Notes under the pieces: model-generated
What the model saw: the letters and a program-made list of their open reading frames with translations, nothing else
The model's database searches: none
Told to the model about the DNA's origin: nothing
Shown here: positions 1-8,473 of the stretch, one piece after another
How positions within the stretch are numbered: the first letter of the stretch is position 1
Layout: each line of letters begins with the position of its first letter
Origin: Paenibacillus lupini
Lineage (GTDB): Bacteria > Bacillota > Bacilli > Paenibacillales > Paenibacillaceae
DNA: 64,000 nt
Reading direction: 5' to 3'
Assembly (NCBI RefSeq): GCF_011761355.1
Contig: NZ_JAASRW010000012.1
Coordinates: 1 to 64,000, forward strand
Made by a program: the position numbers and the translations under genes

Positions 1-92
1 CCCCTTGAAGACGACGAGGTTGATAGGTTCGGGGTGGAAGCACAGCAATGTGTGGAGCTGACGAATACTAATCGGTCGAGGGCTTATCCTAA
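1..92 (+). rRNA. 23S ribosomal RNA, 3' end (partial)
   Basis: The first ~90 bases match the conserved 3' end of bacterial 23S rRNA, including the segment around GGTTGATAGGTTCGGGGTGG and the terminal GACGAATACTAATCGGTCGA region. The gene starts before the window. The end is placed at the GGCTTATCCTAA edge and could be off by a few bases. It is followed by a tRNA cluster rather than a 5S gene. Confidence 0.93.
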
Positions 93-95
93 AAC

Positions 96-116
96 GTTTA
101 TGAATGAATCATAAAC
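96..116 (+). other. Spacer hairpin after 23S rRNA
   Basis: A perfect 8-bp inverted repeat GTTTATGA / TCATAAAC with a 5-nt loop lies 3 bases after the 23S end. It has no T run after it, so it looks like an rRNA precursor processing stem or spacer element rather than a terminator. The rest of the spacer to position 174 has no gene. Confidence 0.45.
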
Positions 117-174
117 ATCGCTTAAGAAGTTTCACTTTCGCATCCAGTTTTCAAGGTTCAAATCTTGATAGCTA

Positions 175-249
175 GGCCCGTTGGTCAAGGGGTTAAGACA
201 CCTCCCTTTCACGGAGGTAACAGGGGTTCGAATCCCCTACGGGTCACCA
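175..249 (+). tRNA. tRNA-Glu (TTC)
   Basis: A cloverleaf can be drawn with acceptor arm GGCCCGT/ACGGGTC, anticodon loop CTTTCAC giving TTC, T loop GTTCGAATC and encoded CCA. First gene of the cluster, about 80 bases after 23S. Confidence 0.95.
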
Positions 250-263
250 ATTTCCACTTATAT

Positions 264-339
264 GGAGGCTTAGCTCAGCTGGGAGAGCATCTGCCTTACA
301 AGCAGAGGGTCGGGGGTTCGATCCCCTCAGCCTCCACCA
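264..339 (+). tRNA. tRNA-Val (TAC)
   Basis: Acceptor GGAGGCT/AGCCTCC, anticodon loop CTTACAA giving TAC, T loop GTTCGATCC and encoded CCA. Confidence 0.95.
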
Positions 340-356
340 TAGAAGATTTAGAATGC

Positions 357-433
<77 letters not shown>

Positions 434-463
434 ATTTCTTCGGACAAGATCCGGAAACAGCAT

Positions 464-540
464 GGAGCTGTGGTGTAGAGGCCTAACATGCCTGCCTGTC
501 ACGCAGGAGACCGCGGGTTCGAATCCCGTCAGCTCCGCCA
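464..540 (+). tRNA. tRNA-Asp (GTC)
   Basis: Acceptor GGAGCTG/CAGCTCC, anticodon loop CTGTCAC giving GTC, discriminator G and encoded CCA. Confidence 0.95.
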
Positions 541-557
541 TTTTTACCAAATATTAT

Positions 558-633
<76 letters not shown>

Positions 634-655
634 TTTTTACAACTTTAATATGCAT

Positions 656-742
656 GCGGTCGTGGCGGAATTGGCAGACGCGCTAGATTCAGGTTCTAGT
701 GGTGTAACAGCCGTGGAGGTTCGAGTCCTCTCGACCGCACCA
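656..742 (+). tRNA. tRNA-Leu (CAG)
   Basis: An 87-nt class II tRNA with a long variable arm (GTGGTGTAACAGCCGT region). Acceptor GCGGTCG/CGACCGC, anticodon loop TTCAGGT giving CAG, encoded CCA. Confidence 0.94.
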
Positions 743-745
743 TAT

Positions 746-820
746 GCGGAAGTGGCTCAGCGGTAGAGCATCGCCTTGCCAAGGCGAGGGTCGCGGGTTC
801 GATTCCCGTCTTCCGCTCCA
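746..820 (+). tRNA. tRNA-Gly (GCC)
   Basis: Acceptor GCGGAAG/CTTCCGC, anticodon loop TTGCCAA giving GCC, encoded CCA. Only 3 bases separate it from the Leu gene. Confidence 0.95.
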
Positions 821-829
821 TATTTTTTT

Positions 830-906
830 GCGGCCTTAGCTCAGCTGGATAGAGCGTTTGACTACGAATCAAAAGGCCAGGAGTTCGAATCTCTTAGGCC
901 GCGCCA
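830..906 (+). tRNA. tRNA-Arg (ACG)
   Basis: Acceptor GCGGCCT/AGGCCGC, anticodon loop CTACGAA giving ACG (read as ICG after deamination), encoded CCA. Confidence 0.95.
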
Positions 907-925
907 TTTTTTCTTAATTGAATAA

Positions 926-1002
926 CGGGATGTAGCTCAGCTTGGTAGAGCACCTGGTTTGGGACCAGGGGGTCGCATGTTCAAATCGTGTCATCCCGAC
1001 CA
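926..1002 (+). tRNA. tRNA-Pro (TGG)
   Basis: Acceptor CGGGATG/CATCCCG, anticodon loop TTTGGGA giving TGG, encoded CCA. Last gene of the cluster. Confidence 0.95.
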
Positions 1003-1018
1003 TTTCAATTCATTAGAA

Positions 1019-1058
1019 GTCAGCAGACGTACTTGATACGTTTGGCAGGCTTTTTTTT
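1019..1058 (+). terminator. Terminator of the rRNA/tRNA operon
   Basis: An imperfect hairpin around AGACGTA-cttga-TACGTTT, extended by flanking GTC/GGC pairs, is followed directly by eight T residues. It closes the tRNA cluster just before the next gene. Confidence 0.8.
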
Positions 1059-1109
1059 AGTTTATTGGCAAAATGGGATTTTATTAACGAAAGAAGAGGT
1101 GAAACCATA

Positions 1110-2099
1110 ATGCTGCGTATTGGTATTATTGGCTCAAACTTTATCACGGAAACTTTTATGGATGCTGCTCGTCAGGTCGATAAGGTTAAGGTAGCGGCAT
1201 TATATTCTCGTTCGGAGGAACGTGCTAAGGAATATGCAGCTGCTCAGGATATTCCACATACCTTTACCGATCTGGAAGCGATGGCGCAAAGTGATTTAAT
1301 CGATGCGATTTACATAGCTAGTCCTAACTCGATGCATGCGCAGCATGCGATTACGTTTATGAACCATGGCAAACATGTATTATGTGAGAAGCCGATTGCT
1401 TCGAATGCTGCTGAAGTACAAGCCATGATCGAAGCGGCGAAAGCGAATAATGTGCTGCTCATGGAAGCGATGAAATCGACACTTGTTCCTAATTTTGACG
1501 CGGTACGTGAGAATCTGCATAAAATCGGGACAGTGCGTACATTCTTCGCATCTTTCTGTCAGTATTCGTCACGTTATGATAAATATAAAGCAGGAGAAGT
1601 ATTAAATGCATTCCTGCCAGAGCTCTCAAATGGCTCACTGATGGACATTGGAACGTATTGCATTTATCCGCTGGTTGTATTGTTTGGCAAACCGGAAAGT
1701 GTGAAAGCAAGCGCGGTGATGCTGGAGTCAGGTGTTGACGGTAAAGGCAGTCTTATCTTGAATTATGGGCATATGGAAGCAGTGCTGCTCCACTCGAAGA
1801 TCTCGAACTCGAATATGCCGACAGAAATCCAAGGTGAAGAAGGCAATATGATTATCGAGCGAATCAGCCAGCCTTCGAGCGTTCGTATTCAATATCGCGA
1901 TGGTCGTGAAGAAGAGAATGTTAGCAGAGATCAGGTGAGCAATTCGATGGTCTATGAAATTCAATCGTTTGCTGAGTTAGTTGAACGTGGCGAGCTTGAA
2001 TCGCCAATTAACTCTTTTGCAAACTCTCTTACGGTTATGGAGATTATGGACGAGGCACGTAGACAAATCGGACTTGTTTTCCCGGCTGATCAGAAATAA
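1110..2099 (+). CDS. Gfo/Idh/MocA family oxidoreductase
   Basis: A 329-aa NAD(P)-dependent sugar/polyol dehydrogenase-like protein. The N terminus is a Rossmann fold (LRIGIIGSNFITETF), and the family signature CEKPIASNAAEV (residues ~95-106) supplies the conserved EKP lysine. The C-terminal half is the Gfo/Idh/MocA alpha/beta domain. The start is set at the ATG at 1110 because AGAAGAGGTG sits 8 bases upstream; an in-frame ATG at 1065 has no such site. The substrate cannot be told from the sequence. It stands alone between the tRNA terminator and a convergent gene. Confidence 0.85.
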   Translation: MLRIGIIGSNFITETFMDAARQVDKVKVAALYSRSEERAKEYAAAQDIPHTFTDLEAMAQSDLIDAIYIASPNSMHAQHAITFMNHGKHVLCEKPIASNAAEVQAMIEAAKANNVLLMEAMKSTLVPNFDAVRENLHKIGTVRTFFASFCQYSSRYDKYKAGEVLNAFLPELSNGSLMDIGTYCIYPLVVLFGKPESVKASAVMLESGVDGKGSLILNYGHMEAVLLHSKISNSNMPTEIQGEEGNMIIERISQPSSVRIQYRDGREEENVSRDQVSNSMVYEIQSFAELVERGELESPINSFANSLTVMEIMDEARRQIGLVFPADQK

Positions 2100-2105
2100 T
2101 TGGAT

Positions 2106-2146
2106 AAAAAACAGGCTGTTCCGGACTAAACTCCAGAACAGCCTGT
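2106..2146 (-). terminator. Terminator between convergent genes
   Basis: A perfect 11-bp inverted repeat ACAGGCTGTTC / GAACAGCCTGT (2111-2121 and 2136-2146), flanked on the plus strand by AAAAA, which reads as a T run on the minus strand. It best serves the minus-strand SEC-C gene and may also stop plus-strand transcripts. Confidence 0.85.
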
Positions 2147-2150
2147 CCCA

Positions 2151-2639
2151 TTATTGTGCGACTTGCTCGTTGCTTTGTTCCAACTGCTGCATAAGGAATG
2201 CAGATAGTTCTTGGTAACGCTTCGTGATGGTTGAAGCAGATACTTCGTATTTGTCGGCAAGCTCGTTCTTAGATTTGCCGGATTCGGTAACCTCACATAC
2301 CATATATTCCAACGCGGCACAAAATGCGCCTGATTTGCGATACGTTGGTTTCGTCATATTGGTGAAATCATGCCAGATCATAACGGCCATCGCGATATGG
2401 TTAGGCTTGTAATCCTGTTTCATGGAAGCAATTACTTCATGTGCCAGTTCTGCGTATTGTGGATTAGCCCACGTGGATTCGTGGTCAACCAAATGCACCA
2501 GCTCAGCTTCTGTAAAATGACGAATAGCATTGGAGGCTTTACTTGTTCTAGCCGATTGTTCGTCCTTGGACATGCAGCATTTTTTATATTTCAAGCCGCT
2601 GCCGCAATGACATTGATCATTTCTACCTAGTTTAGACAT
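2151..2639 (-). CDS. SEC-C motif protein with C-terminal helix-turn-helix-like domain
   Basis: A 162-aa protein. The N terminus carries a SEC-C zinc-binding motif (CHCGSGLKYKKCC, residues ~9-21) like the one at the end of SecA and in many small proteins. The C-terminal ~110 residues form a separate helical domain ending in LADKYEVSASTITKRYQEL, which looks like a helix-turn-helix. The start at 2639 follows AAGGAG with good spacing; the longer reading frame has no such site. Function is unknown: metal binding is well supported, DNA binding is inference. Confidence 0.75.
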   Translation of the reverse strand: MSKLGRNDQCHCGSGLKYKKCCMSKDEQSARTSKASNAIRHFTEAELVHLVDHESTWANPQYAELAHEVIASMKQDYKPNHIAMAVMIWHDFTNMTKPTYRKSGAFCAALEYMVCEVTESGKSKNELADKYEVSASTITKRYQELSAFLMQQLEQSNEQVAQ

Positions 2640-2827
2640 AATAGCTCCTTCATGCGAAAATCTTTTATGCAAGAGTACATTCCTATATAATAACATAAAA
2701 AGAGGGATGGAAAAACGAAAAACCTACATTTTCCATTCCTGACCCCAGTGAAGTTCCATTATTCATAGGCCTGGGGCGGTAAGTAAACAATAAGATTATA
2801 CATATCCAGAAAGGTGTGGAATGAGCC

Positions 2828-4066
2828 ATGACTAATGAAACATTCAAAAGCAATCTGATGAAGTATGCTGAACTAATCGTAAGAGTAGGCGTAAATGTAC
2901 AGCAGGATCAAGAGGTATTTATCACAGGAGCTGTTGATCAGGCAGATCTCGTTCGACTCGTTGCCGAGCAGGCCTATTTGGCTGGAGCAAGCAATGTACA
3001 TGTGGATTGGACAGATGACAGTTTGTCCCGCCTGAAATATGAGAAAGCAGCGGACGACGTGTTTACGCGTTATCCAGAATGGGAAACAGCGAAGCGGAAT
3101 TCTTTTGTAGAGCGTAACGCTGTATTTATCTCCATTGTCTCTTCGAACCCTGATCTGCTAAGTGGAATTGATTCGGAGCGGATTGCCAACTTCCAGAAGG
3201 CAGCAGGCCAAGGGTTACAGCAATTCCGCAGAGCTGTTCAATCAGATAAAGTAAGCTGGACAGTAGTAGCTGCGGCAAGTAAGGAATGGGCAGGTAAAGT
3301 GTTCCCGAATGCTACGGAAGAAGAATCAGTCAAGTTGTTATGGGAAGCGATCTTTAAAGCGGTTCGTCTGAATGCAGCAGAACCTGTAAAAGCGTGGGAG
3401 GAGCATAACGCAACACTCCATTCTAAAGCAGAGGCGCTGAATGAAAATCATTTTACGAAGCTGCATTATACGGCCCCTGGCACCGATCTTACCATCGAGC
3501 TTGCAGACAAACATATTTGGGTGGCAGCAGGCAGTGAGAACCAGAACCATATCCCCTTTATGGCCAACATGCCGACTGAGGAAGTATTCACAGTGCCTCT
3601 GAAGACCGGCGTAAACGGTCATGTATCCAGTACGAAGCCACTTAGCTATGGTGGTAATATTATCGACAACTTTAAGATTACATTCGAAGCAGGGCGTATC
3701 GTTAAGGTTGAGGCGGAGCAAGGGCAGGAGATTCTTCAGAAGCTGGTTGATACAGACGAAGGCTCACATTACCTAGGTGAGGTGGCTCTTGTGCCTCATG
3801 AATCCCCGATCTCGCAATCGAATATTTTGTTCTATCAAACCTTGTTTGATGAGAATGCATCAAACCATCTAGCGATTGGCAGTGGTTATGCTTTTAATAT
3901 TGAGGGCGGTAAAAAGATGTCCCCGGAAGAGCTTGCCGAGAATGGCGTTAATGCCAGCATCACACATGTTGATTTTATGATCGGTTCGGCTGTGATGGAT
4001 ATCGACGGTATTAAAGCAGATGGCTCGGTTGTGCCAATCTTCCGTAAAGGCAACTGGGCATTCTAA
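2828..4066 (+). CDS. M29 family aminopeptidase (AmpS/aminopeptidase T type)
   Basis: A 412-aa cytosolic leucyl-type metallo-aminopeptidase of the thermophilic M29 family, which releases N-terminal residues from peptides using two metal ions. Visible family features are the N-terminal MKYAELIVRVGVNVQ segment, the TDLTIEL region, EEVFTVP, the glycine-rich GNIIDNFKITFEAGRI stretch, and the C-terminal LAIGSGY and THVDFMIGS segments with conserved metal-binding Glu, His and Asp residues. Length is typical. AGGTG lies about 10 bases before the ATG. It is monocistronic or co-transcribed with the small gene at 4120. Confidence 0.9.
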   Translation: MTNETFKSNLMKYAELIVRVGVNVQQDQEVFITGAVDQADLVRLVAEQAYLAGASNVHVDWTDDSLSRLKYEKAADDVFTRYPEWETAKRNSFVERNAVFISIVSSNPDLLSGIDSERIANFQKAAGQGLQQFRRAVQSDKVSWTVVAAASKEWAGKVFPNATEEESVKLLWEAIFKAVRLNAAEPVKAWEEHNATLHSKAEALNENHFTKLHYTAPGTDLTIELADKHIWVAAGSENQNHIPFMANMPTEEVFTVPLKTGVNGHVSSTKPLSYGGNIIDNFKITFEAGRIVKVEAEQGQEILQKLVDTDEGSHYLGEVALVPHESPISQSNILFYQTLFDENASNHLAIGSGYAFNIEGGKKMSPEELAENGVNASITHVDFMIGSAVMDIDGIKADGSVVPIFRKGNWAF

Positions 4067-4119
4067 GCTGAGCATGCTATAATGTTCGGCAATGAATGGA
4101 TTCCAAGGAGATGACAGCA

Positions 4120-4389
4120 ATGCCGAAAAAGAAACATACAGCTCAAAATCATCGAGCTAGTTCCAGCCCACAGCAGGAGCAAGGAACTACGCTGAAGGAT
4201 TTGCTTGGCGCAGATGTGCTGCAGAAGCTGAAACAGCAATCTGACGAGATGAAGGCGGCTGAGGAGCAACGTAAGCAAGAGGTTAGAGCGCAGGCCGAGG
4301 AAGCCCGTAAAAAGGAACAGAAGCGGCTTGAGAGTGATATGGGTTACTTGCTGGAGAACAGCAAGCAGGATTGGCGGAAATTTAAATAA
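4120..4389 (+). CDS. Small basic coiled protein, YqkE/DUF3886-like
   Basis: An 89-aa, highly charged protein: lysine-rich N terminus, TTLKDLLGADVLQKLKQQSDEMK, then a long K/E/R/Q helix, and an ending close to DMGYLLENSKQDWRKFK. This matches my memory of the Bacillus YqkE (DUF3886) family; the function is unknown. The ATG at 4120 follows AAGGAG with 9-base spacing, so the upstream ATG at 4096, which includes the ribosome binding site, is rejected. Confidence 0.75.
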   Translation: MPKKKHTAQNHRASSSPQQEQGTTLKDLLGADVLQKLKQQSDEMKAAEEQRKQEVRAQAEEARKKEQKRLESDMGYLLENSKQDWRKFK

Positions 4390-4400
4390 GAATCAATAGG

Positions 4401-4445
4401 AAATAGCCCCTGAGCTGCATACATTGCGGTGAAGGGGCTATTTTT
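4401..4445 (+). terminator. Rho-independent terminator
   Basis: Stem AAATAGCCCCT (4401-4411) pairs with AGGGGCTATTT ending in a T run. It closes the aminopeptidase/YqkE-like pair. Confidence 0.85.
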
Positions 4446-4574
4446 CTTGTGCCTTGACCGTGCCACATTCGTGCTTGTTCACATATAACATTAATAATAA
4501 AATACAACTCCTTCTGCATACTCATGGGTATAGAGAGATGGAATTTAGGCGATTGCTGATAAGAAAGGGCTGAA

Positions 4575-5198
4575 ATGTACATTGTACAGGTGACGATGAT
4601 GAGAAAAAATCAATCGAATAAACGGCTCCTTCTACCGGAAGAGCTGAGGTTCCAGAACGTGACGGAGAGCAGGCTGACCATTCAAGAGGTGTATGATCGC
4701 ATTTTGAAATTTATGGCGAGTGATCCACGGGCGGCGTATCATTTTGTAATTGGAACAGACAGCCAAGGGTTTAACGGATATACGAAGTTCGTAACAGGCA
4801 TTATTATTCGGCGTATGGGAAAAGGTGCATGGGCCTGCTACCGGCAGGTAGTGGTGCCGCGTGAGCTGACCTCGCTGAAAGAGAAGCTGACGATGGAAAC
4901 GGCGTTATCCCAGGAAGTAGCCTACTACTTCGTGGAAGGAGCTATTCAGCAGATGGAGGAGCTGCTGCTGCCTTTTGTATACCAAGGGGCATCACTTGAT
5001 CTGTTTATCGATATCGACGCAGGTACAGAGCCTACAATTAATAAGACATACCTCTATGTAGACGAGATGATTGATCGGGTGAAAGGAATGGGCACGTATG
5101 CGGCCAGAGTGAAGCCGGATTCGTATGCTGCGTCAGCTTATGCCAATCGTCACACAAAAAAACCTGTCCATTTCAAAAAAAGACAAGAACTCGTATAA
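4575..5198 (+). CDS. YkuK-like (DUF458) RNase H-fold protein
   Basis: A 207-aa protein resembling the Bacillus YkuK/DUF458 family, predicted from fold to be RNase H-like. Visible elements are the IGTDSQ motif after YHFVIG, the FIDIDAGTEPTINKTY segment, and the C-terminal VKPDSYAASAYANRHTK. The conserved aspartates in IGTDSQ and DIDAG suit a two-metal nuclease site, but activity is inference. An AAAGGG-like site precedes the start; a second Met at residue 8 is also possible. Confidence 0.75.
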   Translation: MYIVQVTMMRKNQSNKRLLLPEELRFQNVTESRLTIQEVYDRILKFMASDPRAAYHFVIGTDSQGFNGYTKFVTGIIIRRMGKGAWACYRQVVVPRELTSLKEKLTMETALSQEVAYYFVEGAIQQMEELLLPFVYQGASLDLFIDIDAGTEPTINKTYLYVDEMIDRVKGMGTYAARVKPDSYAASAYANRHTKKPVHFKKRQELV

Positions 5199-5271
5199 AG
5201 GAACATATTTTGCTCAAACACAAGGTAAGATTCAGCTTGTTAAAGCGCCGGACAAGTTGATAGCAGAAGAG

Positions 5272-5300
5272 CCGCAGGCCATTAGACCTGCGGTTTTTTT
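5272..5300 (+). terminator. Rho-independent terminator
   Basis: CCGCAGG (5272-5278) pairs with CCTGCGG (5287-5293), followed by seven T residues. It separates the YkuK-like gene from the phosphatase gene. Confidence 0.88.
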
Positions 5301-5364
5301 CGTGAGGAAGGTTTTTCCCTATAGCTGTAGAATTCAAATACGTATAGGGGAAGGATGGGATGTC

Positions 5365-6096
5365 ATGGGGAAGGAAAGAACGCTTGTTATAAGTGATATT
5401 CATGGCTGCTATGATGCTTTTAACAGGCTGTTGGAACGGGTAAATTACGAACCTGTAAGTGATCAGCTGATTTTGTTAGGAGATTTCGTCAGTAAAGGGC
5501 CGGATAGTAAGCAGGTGGTTGAGCAGGCATTCCATATGGTCAGAGATGACGGGGCAATCGCAATCCAAGGCAATCATGATGAACGTTTCGTAGACATTGT
5601 CCGTAACAAAACCAAAGATGCGAGGGACAAGTTCTTTCGTCATGGTGGTCGCCAAACCGTATACAGCTATTTGAGAGGACTCGATATGACAGGCAGCGAA
5701 GAGGATCTGCTGGCCAGGCTTAGAGAGACGGTTCTGGAGCTTTACCCGCATCATGCCGATTTTCTGGAGGAGCTTCCTTATTACTTCGAAGATGAACAAT
5801 ATATTTATGTACATGCAGGTCTTAATCCGAAATATCCGAATTGGAAGGACCAGCCGAAGAGGGATTTTCTATATATTAAGGATTCCTTTCATAAGGAAGA
5901 TACAATGGTTGATAAAGTCGTTGTATTCGGCCATACGAAGACGGTTGATTTGCATGGACGAGCAGATGTCTGGTATGGCAAGGGCAAGATTGGCATCGAT
6001 GGTGGATGCGCGAGCGGCTTACAATTGAATGCGCTTGAAATTATTGATAGTAAAGTCAGAGCGATATCGGTACCGGCAAGAAGAGCGGTAATATAA
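5365..6096 (+). CDS. Calcineurin-like metallophosphatase (PrpE/ApaH type)
   Basis: A 243-aa member of the PPP phosphatase group. Metal-binding motifs appear in order: DIHGCYDAF near the N terminus (GDxHG class), LLGDFVSKGPDS (GDxVDRG class, with Ser-Lys in place of the usual Asp-Arg), IQGNHDE (GNHE class), and HAGLNP with FGHTK downstream. It could be a protein serine/threonine phosphatase or a dinucleotide-polyphosphatase; sequence alone does not decide. The ATG at 5365 is preceded by GGGGAAGGATGGGA. The longer reading frame runs through the terminator and is not credible. Confidence 0.88.
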   Translation: MGKERTLVISDIHGCYDAFNRLLERVNYEPVSDQLILLGDFVSKGPDSKQVVEQAFHMVRDDGAIAIQGNHDERFVDIVRNKTKDARDKFFRHGGRQTVYSYLRGLDMTGSEEDLLARLRETVLELYPHHADFLEELPYYFEDEQYIYVHAGLNPKYPNWKDQPKRDFLYIKDSFHKEDTMVDKVVVFGHTKTVDLHGRADVWYGKGKIGIDGGCASGLQLNALEIIDSKVRAISVPARRAVI

Positions 6097-6107
6097 GGTG
6101 AAACAGA

Positions 6108-6132
6108 AGAGCGGAGATCCCGCTCTTTTTTT
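6108..6132 (+). terminator. Rho-independent terminator
   Basis: AGAGCGG (6108-6114) pairs with CCGCTCT (6120-6126), followed by a T run. Confidence 0.88.
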
Positions 6133-6237
6133 ATGTAAGAAATTTAATTTCCAATGAATTGAAATGAAGGATTTGATCGAAATATGTCGAACTAGTGAGC
6201 ATTAAGAACTATTTTCCAAATTCTGAGGTGTAAAGAA

Positions 6238-8115
6238 ATGAAGGCAGTTATGAAGTATGCAATGTTCGTTCTTATATTCCTAGCAGTAATCACTTCATTG
6301 CGTCCAACAGTCACCTATGCGAATACTGGAGAGGCAACTCCAGAAGTTCAAATCACAGAATGGCAGATCAGTCCTGGGACGGATGATGAAGGAAAGACAC
6401 CGCCGGCTGAGGGCTGGATTACAGTCAAGGGAAATGAAGCAGCACCTGTGTTGCCGAAAGGGACAACCTCGTTATGGCTCAAGATCGAGCTGCCTGCTAT
6501 TACGGAATCGCATGCAGGACTACTTGTTGATAAAGCGTATGCACAAAATGTCATTGTCTATGTTGATGGCAAGGGTATTTATGAAACGACAAGAGACCAT
6601 TCCTACGATGTGAATCGATTTGTTATTCCGGTGGAGCATTCCACTGATAAAACCCTTTATGTTTATCTTTATAATGAAACAGGTAATATTGGGGTTACTG
6701 GTCTTGTTCTTGGTGACTACGAGAAACTCTACCGTACGATGCTATTAAAAGAACTTGATAATATCATTCTTGGAGCAGCTTTTATTTTCATAGCTGCCCT
6801 AATGTTTATTTGTATGATCTTCCTGAAGAAAGTCCAGGTAGCAGGTTGGAAGTCACTTAGCTTAATTATCTTATCTATTGGATTTATGTTAATTTTCTAC
6901 TCCCCGTTTTTGTATACGGTGAATGATAAGTATGGTTTAATCTATGCGACTGGCTTTGATCTGTCATCAAATCTATTTTTGCCTGCTTTATTCTTCTTTA
7001 TGGAGACACTCTTTGGCAGAGGCAAATATTCATTGATCCGTATTTTTAAATATTATGCCTTGTACTCGGTACTCCTGTCGTCTATTGGTTTATTTTTAAA
7101 CATTCTTACGGACAATGCTTTTTACTCTTTATACTACTCCATATCGACGGTCATGTTTGCTCTTGGTGTTGTCGGAGGCAGCCTGATTCTAATTGGAATT
7201 TTAGTCGTTTACAGTTTTAAAAAGCAGAAGGAAGCCTTTATTCTTTCTGCTGGCCTTGGTTTCTTTATCTTGTTTACGGTGGCAGACATCATACAATATT
7301 ATTCCCAGTCGAAAAATTATGAGTTCGTCTATTGGAAATGGGGAATTGTGTGCTTTGTATTCTCCTTAGTGGTTATGCTGGGCAGACAGATTGTTATCAG
7401 TTTCGAAAAAGTTGTAACCTATTCAAGGCAGCTTGAAATCTATAATAATGAGCTTCAGCGCTCAGAGAAAATGGACATAATCAGTCAGCTCGCTGCTTCA
7501 GTTGCACATGAGGTGCGAAATCCATTGCAGGTTACACGTGGATTTTTGCAGCTTCTGGAAGAAAAAAGCAACAGCAACAAAGAGAAAAATTATATGTTGT
7601 TGGCCATTAACGAGCTTGACCGGGCATCGGAGATTATTACCGACTTCCTCACCTTTGCCAAACCACAGCTTGAGCATGTGACAGTATTAAATATTGCAAA
7701 TGAGTTTAAGCATATAGGAACTATCCTTATTCCCTTAGCAAATTTACAGGGAGGTCAGCTTAAACTGAACGTTCCCGAGAATTTACAGATTCAAGGTAAT
7801 TCTTCGAAATTTAAACAAGCATTCATTAATATGATCAAGAACAGCATCGAAGCATTAAATGGTGACGGGGAAATAGAAATCAACGGCTATATGGATGAGA
7901 ACCGGGTTATCATTTGCATAAAAGATAATGGAGAGGGTATGACGGAGAACGAACTCGCCAAATTAGGAGAGCCCTATTATTCCAATAAGACAAAAGGAAC
8001 AGGCCTTGGACTCATGGTTACTTTCAGCATAATTGAAGTAATGCAAGGAGAAATTGAGTTCAAGAGCAGCAAAGGGGTAGGGACAGAAGTTGTTGTTACA
8101 TTCCCTGCAGCTTAA
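6238..8115 (+). CDS. Membrane sensor histidine kinase with extracellular N-terminal domain
   Basis: A 625-aa protein with a signal peptide (FVLIFLAVITSLRPTVTYA). An extracellular ~150-residue domain resembling the 7TMR-DISM extracellular type follows, then about seven membrane segments (residues ~175-390). Next is a dimerisation/phosphoacceptor domain with VAHEVRNPLQ (His ~424) and a GHKL ATPase with NMIKNSIEAL, DNGEGM and GTGLGL. The catalytic core resembles Bacillus KinB/YcyF-type kinases. GAGGTG lies 9 bases before the ATG. No response regulator is adjacent, so this is an orphan kinase; a role in sporulation or nutrient sensing is only a guess. Confidence 0.88.
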   Translation: MKAVMKYAMFVLIFLAVITSLRPTVTYANTGEATPEVQITEWQISPGTDDEGKTPPAEGWITVKGNEAAPVLPKGTTSLWLKIELPAITESHAGLLVDKAYAQNVIVYVDGKGIYETTRDHSYDVNRFVIPVEHSTDKTLYVYLYNETGNIGVTGLVLGDYEKLYRTMLLKELDNIILGAAFIFIAALMFICMIFLKKVQVAGWKSLSLIILSIGFMLIFYSPFLYTVNDKYGLIYATGFDLSSNLFLPALFFFMETLFGRGKYSLIRIFKYYALYSVLLSSIGLFLNILTDNAFYSLYYSISTVMFALGVVGGSLILIGILVVYSFKKQKEAFILSAGLGFFILFTVADIIQYYSQSKNYEFVYWKWGIVCFVFSLVVMLGRQIVISFEKVVTYSRQLEIYNNELQRSEKMDIISQLAASVAHEVRNPLQVTRGFLQLLEEKSNSNKEKNYMLLAINELDRASEIITDFLTFAKPQLEHVTVLNIANEFKHIGTILIPLANLQGGQLKLNVPENLQIQGNSSKFKQAFINMIKNSIEALNGDGEIEINGYMDENRVIICIKDNGEGMTENELAKLGEPYYSNKTKGTGLGLMVTFSIIEVMQGEIEFKSSKGVGTEVVVTFPAA

Positions 8116-8120
8116 ATAAA

Positions 8121-8149
8121 AACCCACTCCAGGATGGAGTGGGTTTTTT
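8121..8149 (+). terminator. Bidirectional terminator
   Basis: AACCCACTCC / GGAGTGGGTT with a 5-nt loop, followed by a T run on the plus strand and preceded by an A run. It lies between the convergent kinase and NHLP-peptide genes. Confidence 0.88.
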
Positions 8150-8161
8150 CATATGCTTCAA

Positions 8162-8398
8162 TTACCAAGAAGGGAATTCTACTGCTGAAGCGGTTCTCAT
8201 TGCGGAAGGTTTTGGCGGAATAACCAGGTAGGCATGCTCTGGTGTTTCTTCAACGGCAGTAACCTCAATATTCTCTGGGATATCTACGCCAAAAGCGTCT
8301 TTAATAGCTGATTTAGGATCTTGAAGTAACTGTTGCATGAATGCATCGTCTTCCCAAGCTTTTTGAATAATTTGATCCCGAGTAATTTGATTCGACAA
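8162..8398 (-). CDS. NHLP (nitrile hydratase-like) leader peptide RiPP precursor candidate
   Basis: A 78-aa protein. Residues ~5-62 have the look of nitrile-hydratase-alpha-derived leader peptides: IIQKAWEDDAFMQQLLQDP, then IKDAFGVDIPENIEV, then VEETPEHAYLVIPPKP. After IPPKP only 14 residues follow, SAMRTASAVEFPSW, with Trp as the last residue; this is the candidate core. The TTG start at 8398 is chosen because GGAGGGG lies just upstream (8404-8410) and the resulting MSNQITRDQ is a natural N terminus. The next gene upstream on the same strand is an isoprenoid-synthase-like enzyme. An extended -10 (TGCTATAAT) between the two genes suggests its own promoter. The leader assignment is well supported; that it is processed is inference. 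Confidence 0.75.
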   Translation of the reverse strand: MSNQITRDQIIQKAWEDDAFMQQLLQDPKSAIKDAFGVDIPENIEVTAVEETPEHAYLVIPPKPSAMRTASAVEFPSW

Positions 8399-8444
8399 AA
8401 TAACCCCTCCAACTATGCTATGATAATACCACTTGAGCACTAGA

Positions 8445-8455
8445 ATTATAGCATA
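8445..8455 (-). promoter_or_regulatory. Extended -10 promoter candidate for the NHLP peptide gene
   Basis: On the minus strand the sequence reads TTATGCTATAAT, with TATAAT at 8450-8445 and TG one base further upstream. It lies between the stop of the isoprenoid-enzyme gene and the peptide's ribosome binding site. No clear -35 box is seen. Confidence 0.4.
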
Positions 8456-8473
8456 ATTATTGGTTAATTTATA

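Noticed and set aside
5125..5364. N-terminal extension of the metallophosphatase gene
   Set aside because: It would translate through the YkuK-like gene end and a clear terminator; the phosphatase fold starts right after the ATG at 5365.
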